Below are positions 1 to 11,138 of a stretch of 64,000 bases of DNA, one piece after another. The translations under genes and the position numbers were made by a program. The stretch spans positions 404,637-468,636 of the forward strand of contig CH002646.1 in assembly GCA_000149265.1 (NCBI GenBank). The letters run 5' to 3'. Each line of letters opens with the position of its first letter. Position 1 is the first letter of the stretch. Source of the DNA: Ciona savignyi (taxonomy: Eukaryota > Chordata > Ascidiacea > Phlebobranchia > Cionidae). Under the pieces are notes generated by a model. It worked only from the letters and a program-made list of their open reading frames with translations. It made no database searches and had not been told where the DNA came from.

Positions 1-1445
1 AGAACTTGAAGGTTGTGAACTTTGACCTTGAGAACTTGAAGGTTGTGAACTTTGACCCTGAGAACTTGAAGGTTGTGAACTTTGACCCTGGGAACTTAAA
101 GGTTGTGAACTTTGACCCTGGGAACTTAAAGGTTGTGAACTTTGACCTTGGGAACTTGAAGGTTGTGAACTTTGACCCTGAGAACTTGAAGGTTGTGAAC
201 TTTGACCCTGAGAACTTGAAGGTTGTGAACTTTGACCCTGGGAACTTGAAGGTTGTGAACTTTGACCCTGAGAACTTGAAGGTTGTGAACTTTGACCCTG
301 GGAACTTGAAGGTTGTGAACTTTGACCCTGAGAACTTGAAGGTCGTGAACTTTGACTTCGGGAACTTGAAGGTTGTGAACTTTGACCCTGGGAACTCGAA
401 GGTTGTGAACTTTGACCCTGGGAACTTGAAGGCTGTGAACTTTGACCCTGAGAACTTGAAGGTTGTGAACTTTGACCCTGGGAACTTGAAGGTTGTGAAC
501 TTTGACCCTGGGAACTTGAAGGTTGTGAACTTTGACCCTGGGAACTTGAAGGTTGTGAACTTTGACCCTGGGAACTTGAAGGTTGTGAACTTTGACCCTG
601 GGAACTTGAAGGTTGTGAACTTTGACCCTGTGAACTTGAAGGTTGTGAACTTTGACCCTGGGAACTCGAAGGTTGTAAACTTTGACTCTGGGAACTTGAA
701 GGTTGTGAACTTTGACCCTGGGAACTTGAAGGTTGTGAACTTTGACCCTGGGAACTCGAAGGTTGTAAACTTTGACCCTGGGAACTTGAAGGTTGTGAAC
801 TTTGACCCTGAGAACTTGAAGGTCGTGAACTTTGACCCTGGGAACTTGAAGGTTGTGAACTTTGACCCCGAGAACTTGAAGGTCGTGAACTTTGACCCCG
901 GGAACTTAAAGGTCGTGAACTTTGACCCCGGGAACTTGAAGGTCGTGAACTTTGACCCCGGAAACTTGAAGGTCGTGATTTTTCACCCCGGAAACTTGAA
1001 TATCGTGAACTTTGACCCCGGAAACTTGAATGTCGTGAACTTTGACCCCAGGAACTTGAAGGTTGTGAACTTTGACCCTGGGAACTTGAATGTGGTGAAC
1101 TTTGACCCTGGGGACTTAAAGGTTGTGAACTTTGACCCCGAGATATTAAAGGTCGTAAACTTTGACCCCGAGAACTTGAATGTCGTGAACTTTGACCCCG
1201 GGAACTTAAAGGTGGTGAACTTTGACCCCGAGGACTTAAAGAATGGGAACTTTGACCTCGAGAACTTGAATGTCGTGAACTTTGACCCCGGGAACTTGAA
1301 TGTGGTGAATTTTGACCCCGAGAACTTGAAGGTTTGGAACTTTGACCTCGAGATATTAAAGATCGTGAACTTTGACCCAGAAAATTTGAAGCTCGTGAAG
1401 CTTGACCCCGGGAACTTGAAGGTCGTGTATTTTGACTTCGGGAGT
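1..1445 (+). repeat. 30-bp minisatellite array 1, open as a decapeptide repeat
   Basis: About 48 tandem units of 30 bp. Read in one frame each unit encodes KVVNFDPGNL with variants (G or E at position 8, L or S at position 10). Frame 6-1475 is open for 489 codons and leaves the array into a short unique tail ending KIENVDGL. The array is cut by the window start, so the true 5' end is unseen. Because 30 is a multiple of three, any stop-free frame stays open across all units, so openness alone is weak evidence for a protein. The last 12 or so units are more divergent than the rest and match the last units of array 2 one for one, which shows common descent. No known protein family is recognised. 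I treat it as a minisatellite that may or may not be translated. Confidence 0.93.
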
Positions 1446-1944
1446 GGGAAGATTGAAAACGTCGACGGCTTGTAACATCACGCGCCCTGACATCAGTTCC
1501 TATTGCACCATCGTCATAAGCAAATAAGCTGCAAATCAAAAATTTACTTTCGACTGAGGGTAATCCCCAGTAACAAACCCACTAATAATTTCAACATCGA
1601 CATTTTCACATAAGTTAAGCAAGCGCAAACGTTTGCTTACTATGATGAAACAAACACCTGTTTGTAAGCGCACAAAGCTTTAACTTGTGCATTTTCCAGT
1701 TTATTGTACACTTTATATCAAATTATAACTTAACTGTCATTTCCAGTTCTAAGTTATTGAAAATTTAAGAAGATCGGTCACACAATTCCTAAAATGCGGA
1801 AACGGCCGTCTTACTTGTATTCTCGGGCCTGGCGTGATTTACTCAAAATTTGCCACTGTATAACTCACATTACCTAACACATCTAAAATCTTTTTCGTTC
1901 ATTTTATTTCTCTCATTATAGTCCATAGGGCTTAAGAACATATA

Positions 1945-2222
1945 GGACATGATAGGATATTCATGTTTATCCCCGTGATTGGGAAAACCAAGGGTTAACA
2001 CACGGGCAATCGTCAGATCACCTCGCGCCCATCGTCGGGTTACCGGAGCTATTGCAATGTATTGTATATGATAGACACGTTCCTTTAATTTGGTAGAACC
2101 CATTAATCCGCTAGGTTCAAGCAATGTCCGTAAAGTGCCCTTCTAGCTAGCGACCAGTTTCGCACCTGTAACCTTTCGATTGAAAGGCGACGCACTTAAC
2201 CGCTAGACCATCCAGCCGGACT
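1945..2222 (-). mobile_element. tRNA-derived SINE, full length
   Basis: This is the common SINE of the window, described here once. Read 5'-3' it has a tRNA-like head (GTCCGGCCCGGTGGTCTAGC) with a recognisable A box (GGTCTAGCGG) and a degenerate B box, then a body with the conserved segment TCCTTGGGCAAGGCACTT. It ends with ACATGAATATCC and a variable number of TATCC repeats. Length is about 290 bp. This copy lies head-right and is shared with 9395-9678, so it predates the segmental duplication. Confidence 0.9.
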
Positions 2223-2689
2223 AAATTAATATCCGAACCTTTTATGTTCGCATTAAAATTTAGTAAAGATTTATGTTGGTTTTAAGTGTTTAGCTCTTAT
2301 ATATATACGTGGTAATAGGTGCATTATATTAACCTATGGACTAACAGTATGAACCGAGTAAACTTGTCGGTTGATAAGAACCACATTTATGCTCAAAACG
2401 CCACACATTTAATACACATACTCGTTACATACATATTGTATAAACATACCTGAAAACATATATATTAAAAATAAAATCTTAGACTTACCTGCTAGAATCC
2501 ATAATTTCACCAGCTGCTCTATAGCAATAATTAATACCAAATGGCGTTGGTACAATGAGTTGAATGTCACGAAGCGAAACGCTATTATCAAGTTTCGCTA
2601 TAATACATTTCAATGCCACCCGATCCGACTAAAAAGTTCCGCTTACATCGGGCTGTGTTACGTTTTTAAAGCAGCTATAAGCGGACTGT

Positions 2690-3218
2690 GTTACTAACAC
2701 AGTAACATGTGCTACATTTTGCAATTTTAAGCGAGACAATTTTTAACACAACATTACATAACGTGACGCAAAGGCGATATGTAAACAGTATTGCTTTCGT
2801 GTCAGTTTTTTTGTACAATATAGTTTCGAATAACCTTATGCTGAGTTGGAAATCGTGTTTGTTCTTTTTTAAAGTTGGGTAAGTAAATAGTCAGACATTT
2901 ATTTTATTGGTTAAACCGGTCGTACAACGGAATTTCTAGAGTTTTGTCTAATGTCGAGTTAAAATACCAGTGCGTTGTAACCTTGTAGCGCTCTGTATTT
3001 TTTTAACCTATTGTTGCCTTTGTTTTGGTTTCTTTTATGTTTAAACCTGTGTCGTGACTTTGTGTTCGACTTAGAAATTCTTTAGTAAACGACGAGACCT
3101 TTCCGAGAGTCTTAGCTTGTTTTATGTTTTGACACTGTGATTGCTTAGGACTACAGGCCTGGTATTTGGTGGGTCGCTACAGATATACTAGCTTATCCCT
3201 ACAAGTGGCGACTCCCGC
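2690..3218 (+). mobile_element. probable solo LTR plus primer-binding-site remnant in R1
   Basis: The segment begins near TGTTACTAACAC and ends CCCTACA. It is followed after two bases by TGGCGACTCCCGC, which has the TGG start expected of a tRNA primer-binding site. The corresponding region in R2 (about 10155-10678) is followed by TGGTGACTCCCAC. No second LTR, gag or pol was found, so this looks like a 5' end left by a larger LTR element. The outer boundary is approximate. Confidence 0.4.
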
Positions 3219-3478
3219 ATCGTTATCATCGATAACAAGCAAGCATTCTTAATTGACAATAACGAAGTATAAGCGCAGCCGTGCTTAATTAACAAGAAAG
3301 AGTCTAATCAGCCAGAGGCACGACTTTGCCACGAACTACCTACCGTCACCGAACTACTTGGTTTTGCCCCAACAGTCAAGTTTGACCAAGCCGGCGCGTA
3401 AATCTTGAGTGCGGCTATTCCAATAATAAGGACAACAAGGATTGGAAGAGATCATCGGCGGAAAGAAGAAGAGCGCTA

Positions 3479-3972
3479 ACATTGACCCATTAAGATGGCG
3501 TATAACCAATTAAGACCTCTATGAACGGCAGGATGTGACGAGTGGTACCCTCCATGAGTCATTGTTTTTAAACTAGTGTTTTGCTGAGTAACAATGGTGG
3601 TGATTCCCCAATGTTTGTTTTGTTGAAAGCAGCATGTGCTAGGCTGCGCGCCGGTGTTCTCGTTTAGCTGTAAAGTTTTGTAATCGTGGAGCAGTGCTTT
3701 GTAAAATAAAGGTGTTGAATGTGCATCTGCTAGCTGTTTTGTTGGAAAAAAGTTGCCGATGTACGAAGGGGTATGGGCTCAAAATTTTTAAACAAAATTT
3801 TGTAGGGTTTTGAGTTTAGGTTGCAGATCCAAGCTTCCATTTTAAATTGTGAAAAAATCTAAGACTTCCTATGTCAGGATTTTGAGTGACAGTCGTTTTT
3901 GTGAGGTCAGTTTGCATTGGAGAGATAGGGAAAATAATTAGTTGAACGCCTCCTTAAGACACCGTATAGTGC
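3479..3972. other. 494-bp block present only in the first duplication copy
   Basis: The two duplicate copies match up to GCGCTAA and resume at GTTTTTCCCCGATATTCC, but only this copy carries the intervening 494 bases. It has no open frame of note, no clear terminal repeats and no target duplication, so a deletion in the other copy is as likely as an insertion here. Confidence 0.7.
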
Positions 3973-4930
3973 CGTTTTTCCCCGATATTCCTTTTTTTCT
4001 TTAACTTTCGACACGATAACCACAATTTTGTTAACAATATTTCGTATGGTACCAAACATAAAGTTATTATCATACTAGTATAGGATAGGATATGATATTC
4101 ATGTTTTATCCACGTGAATGGGAAAATGCAAGGGGCGTTATCACACGGGTAATCGTCAGATTACCTCGCGCCCACCGTCGGGTTACCGGAGCTATTGCAG
4201 TGTGTTGTATATGATTGAGACGTTCTTTCAGTTTTAGAACAACCCATTAATCCGCTGAGTTCAGGCGATGTCCGCTAAGTGCCTTGTCCAAGGGCACAAC
4301 CGACCAGCTAGCGACCAGTTTCATCCAACAACCCTTCGGCTGAAATGCGACGCACTAATATACCAAGCCATTCGGCCGGTACTTATAATGCACAGGCATC
4401 ATAAAGCTAAGCTACTCAACCGCCAACTCCTACCAGGTCGAATATCAAATGGAAAAATAATTAAACGATAATAGCACAAAAGAAAAGGATATAGTCATTC
4501 TGCATGAACCAATGAGTTAGCCTACAGCCAGTCAGAACCGCCCCCGTTTTTACTATGCTAAACTGGCTCTATATATATATTTTTGTCAACGACAGGTAGT
4601 TGAAGACTAGTAAATGTGTTCGCTTTGCTAATGTTTGACGCCGAAAACACAATAAATAAAAATCGAACTGGTGTTTATTTTTGACACACTGGCAAACTAT
4701 ACTGTAGTCAATCAAACTGGTATGCCACTGCTTATAATATAGTAATTACCCTTCAATGTCAAAGATAAAAATAGTTATTAAATATACACAATTAATTAAC
4801 GAATAGGCGTTATACTTAACACAAACCAAACCCAATCCCACAGGTAGGACCAGTTATAAAAAAAGCAAAAGGCATGATGTCATCAGAATTAATGTGTACA
4901 GGAAGCGTAACACTCGAAAGTTTTCAAAAA
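3973..4930. repeat. segmental duplication, left flank copy L1
   Basis: This matches 11035-12128 plus 14121-14142. It contains an older SINE (4081-4380) and ends at the GTAACACTCGAAAGTTTTC junction, directly after which array 2 begins. It holds the empty site GCGTAACACTCG for the Harbinger-like insertion of the other copy. Confidence 0.9.
4081..4380 (-). mobile_element. SINE, older subfamily
   Basis: It has the same architecture as the common SINE but with diagnostic differences (GAAAATGCAAGGGGCGTTATC, head ending GGCCGGTAC). It is shared with 11139-11597. Confidence 0.85.
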
Positions 4931-6636
4931 AGGTTGTGAACTTTGACCCTGGGAACTTGAAGGTTGTGAACTTTGACCCTGGGAACTTGAAGGTTGTGAA
5001 CTTTGACCCTTGGAACTTGAAGGTCGTGAACTTTGACCCTGAGAACTTGAAGGTCGTGAACTTTGACCCTGGGAACTTGAAGGTTGTGAACTTTGACCCT
5101 GAGAACTTGAAGGTTGTGAACTTTGACCCTGAGAACTTGAAGGTCGTGAACTTTGACCCTGAGAACTTGAAGGTTGTGAACTTTGATCCTGGGAACTTGA
5201 AGGTTGTGAACTTTGACCCTGGGAACTTGAAGGTTGTGAACTTTGACCCTGGGAAGTTGAAGGTTGTGAACTTTGACCCTGAGAACTTGAAGGTTGTGAA
5301 CTTTGACCCTGAGAACTTGAAGGTTGTGAACTTTGATCCCGAGAACTTGAAGGTTGTGAACTTTGACCCTGGGAACTTGAAGGTTGTGAACTTTGACCCT
5401 GGGAACTTGAAAGTTGTGAACTTTGACCCTGGGAACTTGAAGGTTGTGAACTTTGATCCTGAGAACTTGAAGGTCGTGAACTTTGACCCTGGGAACTTGA
5501 AGGTCGTTAACTTTGACTCTGGGAACTTGAAGGTTGTGAACTTTGACCCTGAGAACTTGAAGGTTGTGAACTTTGACCCTGGGAACTTGAAAGTTGTGAA
5601 CTTTGACCCTGGGAACTTGAAGGTTGTGAACTTTGATCCTGAGAACTTGAAGGTCGTGAACTTTGACCCTGGGAACTTGAAGGTCGTTAACTTTGACTCT
5701 GGGAACTTGAAGGTTGTGAACTTTGACCCTGAGAACTTGAAGGTCGTGAACTTTGACCCTAAGAACTTGAAGGTTGTGAACTTTAACCCTGAGAACTTGA
5801 AGGTTGTAAACTTTGACCCTGGGAACTCGAAGGTTGTGAACTTTGACCCTGGGAACTTGAAGGTTGTGAACTTTGACCCTGAGAACTTGAAGGTTGTGAA
5901 CTTTGACCCTGGGAACTCGAAGGTTGTGAACTTTGACCCTGGGAACTTGAAGGTTGTGAACTTTGACCCTGGGAACTCGAAGGTTGTGAACTTTGACCCT
6001 GGGAACTTGAAGGTTGTGAACTTTGACCCTGAGAACTTGAAGGTTGTGAACTTTGACCCTGAGAACTTGAAGGTCGTGAACTTTGACCCTGGGAACTTGA
6101 AGGTTGTGAACTTTGACCCCGAGAACTTGAAGGTCGTGAACTTTGACCCCGGGAACTTGAAGGTCGTGAACTTTGACCCCGGAAACTTGAAGGTCGTGAT
6201 TTTTGACCCCGGAAACTTGAATGTCGTGAACTTTGACCCTGGGAACTTGAAGGTTGTGAACTTTGACCCTGGGAACTTGAAGGTCGTGAACTTTGACCCC
6301 GGGAACTTGAATGTGGTGAACTTTGACCCTGGGGACTTAAAGGTTGTGAACTTTGACCCCGAGATATTAAAGGTCGTAAACTTTGACCCCGAGAACTTGA
6401 ATGTCGTGAACTTTGACCCCGGGAACTTAAAGGTTGTGAACTTTGACCCCAGGAACTTGAATGTGGTGAATTTTGACCCCGAGAACTTGAAGGTTTGGAA
6501 CTTTGACCCTGGGAACTTGAAGGTTGTGAACTTTGACCCAGAAAATTTGAAGCTCGTGAAGCTTGACCCCGGGAACTTGAAGGTCGTGTATTTTGACTTC
6601 GGGAGTGGGAAGATTGAAAACGTCGATGACTTGTAA
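4894..6636 (+). CDS. possible decapeptide-repeat protein (hypothetical)
   Basis: A 580-codon frame starts at ATG 4894 and ends with TAA at 6634-6636. Residues 1-13 are basic and non-repetitive, residues about 14-570 are the decapeptide repeat, and the last about 15 residues are unique. Each repeat has alternating hydrophobic and charged residues (VVNF, DP, N). There is no signal peptide or membrane segment. The frame ends just outside the array in both copies, with almost identical tails, and neither copy has acquired a stop codon. Against it, the 30-bp period keeps frames open trivially, no promoter or splice context is evident, and the opposite strand is equally open. I do not assign a function. 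Confidence 0.2.
   Translation: MYRKRNTRKFSKKVVNFDPGNLKVVNFDPGNLKVVNFDPWNLKVVNFDPENLKVVNFDPGNLKVVNFDPENLKVVNFDPENLKVVNFDPENLKVVNFDPGNLKVVNFDPGNLKVVNFDPGKLKVVNFDPENLKVVNFDPENLKVVNFDPENLKVVNFDPGNLKVVNFDPGNLKVVNFDPGNLKVVNFDPENLKVVNFDPGNLKVVNFDSGNLKVVNFDPENLKVVNFDPGNLKVVNFDPGNLKVVNFDPENLKVVNFDPGNLKVVNFDSGNLKVVNFDPENLKVVNFDPKNLKVVNFNPENLKVVNFDPGNSKVVNFDPGNLKVVNFDPENLKVVNFDPGNSKVVNFDPGNLKVVNFDPGNSKVVNFDPGNLKVVNFDPENLKVVNFDPENLKVVNFDPGNLKVVNFDPENLKVVNFDPGNLKVVNFDPGNLKVVIFDPGNLNVVNFDPGNLKVVNFDPGNLKVVNFDPGNLNVVNFDPGDLKVVNFDPEILKVVNFDPENLNVVNFDPGNLKVVNFDPRNLNVVNFDPENLKVWNFDPGNLKVVNFDPENLKLVKLDPGNLKVVYFDFGSGKIENVDDL
4930..6605 (+). repeat. 30-bp minisatellite array 2, open as a decapeptide repeat
   Basis: About 56 units of the same 30-bp sequence as array 1. 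An ATG at 4894 opens a 580-codon frame with a short non-repeat leader (MYRKRNTRKFSKK), then the decapeptide repeat, then a tail ending KIENVDDL at 6636. Inside the array a block of six units (180 bp) is duplicated: 5401-5580 and 5581-5760 share the same rare variants (AAAGTTGTG, GGTCGTTAAC). The reverse strand is also open for about 300 codons (QSSQPSSSQG-type repeat), a consequence of the period. The leader lies in flank sequence that also occurs at 12100-12128 plus 14121-14142, where no array follows. Protein status is uncertain. Confidence 0.93.
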
Positions 6637-6866
6637 CATCACGCGCCCTGACATCAGTTCCTATTGCACCATCGTCATAAGCAAATAAGCTGCAAATCAA
6701 AAATTTACTTTCGACTGAGGGTAATCCCCAGTAACAAACCCACTAATAATTTCAACATCGACATTTTCACATAAGTTAAGCAAGCGCAAACGTTTGCTTA
6801 CTATGATGAAACAAACACCTGTTCGTGAGCGCACAGAGCTTTAAATTGTGTAATTTCCTTTTACAC

Positions 6867-9164
6867 TGTAGCGACCTCATGTGTTACATAAGATTTACGA
6901 TCGCACAGCCGGCATTTGCGCTGACAATGCGTCATCACTGAACTATTATTATTAGATTTACGATTCTTACCGCAGCTGCCGGATACTTTGCCTATATAAG
7001 TTTATTTCACTTTTGCTCGAGAGAGTCCTAACGCATTAAGTAATATCTTGTATGTGAATAATACAGAGAGTTTTTACCTGAAATCTATATCGTTGCAACA
7101 TCTAACGATTTACTCGTAATTGGTACTAAGTTAATCGCCTTAATTGCTCAATACAATTGATGTTATAAAACTACTGAGGCGTTTATCGACGAAACACAGC
7201 AGATAGTCAAGTCAAAGAGTTGTTACGCAGAAAACCTCAAGTAATTAGCGCACCTCCGAGAGTCGAGATAGCGCGTAGGGAATACTTGGGGTCTACACAT
7301 TTGGTGACCCTGTTTCTGAGCAAAGTTTGAGGTGGCATTGATGATTGGAAAGCCGGAAAAAGAAGAATTTCAACTACATTGCTCTGCTCCTTAAAGTTTC
7401 GAGGTACATTTCTGCATCCACTGTAAACGTCGCATTCGCCATCAAGAACAAACGTTGGACATTTCCGTTCTATTGTTCGTGGAGTTGTCAAGTTCAAACA
7501 ACGGATTATATACGCGAGATCAACGGATACTTCGAAGGATTCTACAGAGGACGACCGGATCTACTACGACGGGAACGAGATCAACTTCACCGGACAATTC
7601 AATAGAGTTCTTAATTATTGTTTTGCTATAGTGAATTTATTTAAAACTAGAAGTTATGGATTCCAAGAAAGAGCCTCAACAAGATCAAAATACTCTCAGG
7701 CAAGACGTTGGATATGCCGTATAGCGTCTTGTCTAATACTTCTAAATCGCCATCTTTCTTGTTTATCACGGATTATGACCTTTAAGTGTTGGGTCTGACC
7801 TCTTTATTCTCCATCATTTCTGGACTACTTTCGCCATCGGAACTTCGTGTCAGTATTCATACAGATTTGAAGAAGTCAACCACAGGTTATCTACCTATTT
7901 AAATTCTACAAGAGTGGTGGTTAAGCAATCAATCCATAGACGATATATTCTTCGAATGTCAACTGCAAGTATATCTCTGTTCTCTATTCAATCCATTTAA
8001 TAAACTGGAAGACTGTTTCCCAGTTAAAGTGCTATCAGCCAAAATGGGTAATTCCTGAGCTGCAATAACCTTTGGAAATACTGAAATTGTATGTGAGCAA
8101 ATAAATGCCACATTACGACACATTCTCCAATATAAATCTTACTTCTCCATTCGTCCTCTCGTTAGCTTTACCAATAGTAATGGTACCTTACGAATTGGTC
8201 AAGTAATGAAAAACGACGTGGTCTATGAAGGTGTAAGATTAGTTGAGCACTATACACCGGGCAGGACATTTACATTTCGTGTAAACGATAAGTTCTACTT
8301 GTATGATAACTATACTTTAGAACATGCTGATGATGTTCGGCCTATTTTTCCCTCACTAACTCCGATTGAAGAACCAATCAGGGCTTATGATTTTGTTTCA
8401 CTTTCGAAGCAATTTCCTTTGTCGTCGATGGGATTGGAGGACTTCAACGCAATCCTTGGTTTAATCACTCAGTCGCAAGTTACATCGGAGAAGATCAATG
8501 AACTCCTGAATGAGGAAGTTAATGAGACAGCGGATGCAGATCCCACATTCGTTGGAAAGTCTGTTGATAAGGTTGCCAAACATGCATTCTTAATCGGTCT
8601 TTCGGCAATCACCAATCCGATAGTCAACGCTCTCGTTTCGGCATTGCTTACGGCTGCTATGTACTGGGGACTTATTTTGACTTTGTCTACAATTAAAAAA
8701 CGATTTTTCGGACGCCGTAAAAAAAACAAAAATACCGACGTGTTACCCGAATCGGAACCTATTATTATTAGGTTTACGATTGTTACCGCAGCTGCCGGAT
8801 ACTTTGCCTTTATAAGTTTATTTCACTTTTGCTCGAGAGTATGTGAATAATACAGAGAGTTTTTACCTGAAATCTATATCGTTGCAACATCTAACGATTT
8901 ACTCGTAATTGGTACTAAGTTAATCGCCTCAATTGCTCAATACAATTGATGTTATAAAACTACTGAGGCGTTTATCGACGAAACACAGCAGATAGTCAAG
9001 TCAAAGAGTCGTTACGCAGAAAACCTCAAGTAATTAGCGCACCTCCGAGAGTCGAGATAGCGCGTAGGGAATCGCAGATCCCATCAGGTGTTGTAACCGG
9101 CTTACCTGGGGCCTACAACGAACAATCTAACAAAATAGGCAGCGAACTGCAACGGCTCCCTACA
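6867..9164 (+). mobile_element. internally deleted LTR retrotransposon
   Basis: Direct repeats of about 350 bp lie at 6943-7297 and 8759-9072 and beyond. They share the run from CTATTATTATTAG through a promoter-like segment to GCGCGTAGGGAAT. The left copy has a TATA box (TATATAAG, 6993-7000). It ends TCTACA and is followed by a primer-binding-site-like TGGTGACCC at 7302-7310. The element starts TGTAGC and ends CCTACA, with a 4-bp target duplication ACAC (6863-6866 and 9165-9168); the sister locus near 1708 has a single ACAC. Only about 1.45 kb lies between the repeats and I see no gag, protease, reverse transcriptase or integrase, so most of the body is lost. The 3' repeat lacks the first about 75 bases of the 5' one and has a 28-bp internal deletion, so it is an old copy. 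It is probably Ty3/gypsy-like, by its primer site and env-like remnant. Confidence 0.75.
8206..8850 (+). pseudogene. env-like C-terminal remnant of the LTR element
   Basis: A 214-codon frame fills the last part of the element and runs into the 3' repeat, which encodes its final about 30 residues. It has a soluble N-terminal part, a helical acidic stretch (residues about 85-115), and a hydrophobic segment (about 125-160) followed by the basic run KKRFFGRRKK. A second hydrophobic stretch lies near the C-terminus. Position at the 3' end of an LTR element plus a membrane anchor and basic tail suggest an Env-type protein. Upstream sequence (7345-8205) looks like its broken N-terminal portion, with stops. 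The residues alone do not identify a family, and it could be another membrane protein. Confidence 0.4.
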
Positions 9165-9394
9165 ACACTTTGTATAAAATTATACCGTAACTGTCATTTC
9201 CAGTTCTAAGTTATTGAAAAATTAAGAATATCGGCCACACAATTTCTAAAATGCGGAAAACGGCCGTCTTACTTGTATTCTCGGGCCTGGCGTGATTTAA
9301 TCAAAATTTGCTACTGCATAACAAATGTACGTTACCTAACACCTCCTAAATCTTATTCGTTTATTTCATTTCTCTTATTATAGGGCTTAAGAAC

Positions 9395-9678
9395 AGATAG
9401 GATATGATAGGATATTCATGTTTATCCCCGTGGTTGGGAAAACCAAGGGGGTTAACACACGGACAATCGTCAGATCACCTCGCGCCCATCGTCGGGTTAC
9501 CGTAGCTATTGCAATGTGTGGTATATGATAGAAACGTTCCTTTAATTTGGTAGAACCCATTACTCTGCGGGGTTCAGGCAATGTCGTTAAGTGCCCTTCT
9601 AGCTAGCGACCAGTTTCGCACCTGCAACCTTTTCGATTGAAAGGCGACGCACTTGACCGCTAGACCAACCAGCCGGAC
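9395..9678 (-). mobile_element. SINE, ortholog of the 1945-2222 copy
   Basis: It sits at the same position within the right flank as the SINE in R1, so both derive from one insertion before the segmental duplication. Confidence 0.9.
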
Positions 9679-10154
9679 TAAATTAATATCCGAATCTTTT
9701 TTGTTTGCATTAAAATTTACTAAAGACAAGTGTTTATATATATCTACGTGGTAATGGGCGCATTGTATTAACCTATGGATTTATAAGTGACAGTATGAAC
9801 CGAGTAAAGCTCAACTAACATGTCAGTTGATAAGAACCACATTTATGCTCAAAACGCCACACATTTTATACACATACTCGTTTCATACATATTGTCTAAA
9901 CTAAACATACCTGAAAACATATTTATTAAAAATGAAATCTTAGACTTACCAGCTAGAATCCATAATTTCAACAGCTGCTCTATAGCAATAATTAATACCA
10001 AATGCGCGTTGGTACAATGAGTTGAATGTCACGAAGCGAAACGCTATTATCAAGTTTTGCTATAATACATTTCAATGCCACCCGATCCGACTAAAAAGTT
10101 CCGCTTACATTGGGCTGTGTTACGTTTTTAAAGCAGCTATAAGCGGAATGTGTT

Positions 10155-10678
10155 ACTAACACAGTAACATGTGTTACATTTTAAGCGAGACAATTTCTAA
10201 CACAACATTACATAACGTGACGCAAAGGCGATATGTAAACAGTATTGCTTTCGTGTCAGTTTTTTTGTACAATTTAGTTTCGAATAACCTTATGCTGAGT
10301 TGGAAATCGTGTTTGTCCTTTTTTAAAGTTGAGTAAGTAAGTAGTCAGACATTTATTTTATTGGTTTAACCGGTCAAACAACGGAATTTCTAGAGTTTTG
10401 TCTAATGTCGAGTTAAAATACCAGTGCGTTGTAACCTTGTAGCGCTCTGTATTTTTTAACCTATTGTTGCCTTTGTTTTGGTTTCTTTTATGTTTAAACC
10501 TTTCGCGTATCTGTTTTATCCCCGACTTTGTGTCGTGAATTTGTTCGACTTTAAAATTATTTAGTAAACGACGAGACCTTTCCGAGAGTGGTCACTTGTT
10601 TTATGTTCTGGCACTGTGATGGCTTATGACTACAGGCGTGGTAATTGGTGAGTTGCTACAGATATACTAGCTAATCCC
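10155..10678 (+). mobile_element. probable solo LTR plus primer-site remnant in R2
   Basis: This is the duplicate of 2690-3218. It ends CCCCACA and is followed by TGGTGACTCCCAC. Boundaries are approximate. Confidence 0.38.
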
Positions 10679-11138
10679 CACAAATGGTGACTCCCACATC
10701 GTTAGAGCACGCAACCATATATCATCGATAACAAGCAAGCATTCTTAATCGACAATAACGAAGAGAAAATATAAAAGATTTAGCGTCCTCAGTCAACGAG
10801 AACGAAGTATAAGCGCAGCAGTGCTTAATTAACAAGAAAGAGAACGAGCACAAGCGCGCCTGACCAGACAGAGGCACGACTTTGCCACGAACAACCGACC
10901 GGCACCGAACTACTTGGTTTTGCCCCAAAAGTCAAGTTTGACCAAGCCGACGTAAATCTTGAGTGCGGCTATCCCAATAATAAGGACAACAAGGATTGGA
11001 AGGGATCATCGGCGGAAAGAAGAAGAGCGCTAAGTTTTTCCCCGATATTCCTTTTTTTCTTTAACTTTCGACACGATAACCACAATTTTGTTAACAATAT
11101 TTCGTATGGTACCAAACATAAAGTTATTATCATACTAG

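Larger units (their letters stand above)
1441..3478. repeat. segmental duplication, right flank copy R1
   Basis: This stretch is near-identical to 6600-6866 plus 9165-11034. The identity starts in the last minisatellite units and runs through a shared SINE and a putative LTR. In this copy the position equivalent to the LTR element of R2 is intact (TGTACACTTTAT near 1708). The end at 3478 (GCGCTAA) is where R1 and R2 stop matching because R1 has about 494 extra bases. Confidence 0.9.
6600..11034. repeat. segmental duplication, right flank copy R2 (interrupted)
   Basis: This is the counterpart of 1441-3478. It is split by the LTR element 6867-9164 and rejoins at 9165. It keeps the shared SINE (9395-9678) and the LTR-like segment. 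Its end at 11034 joins directly to the left flank copy L2, without the 494-bp block seen in the first copy. Confidence 0.88.

Noticed and set aside
5783..6700. Minus-strand 305-codon frame rich in Q, S, P (QSSQPSSSQG)
   Set aside because: It is the reverse of the 30-bp minisatellite. Any stop-free frame of a 30-bp unit stays open, so it is not independent evidence of a gene.
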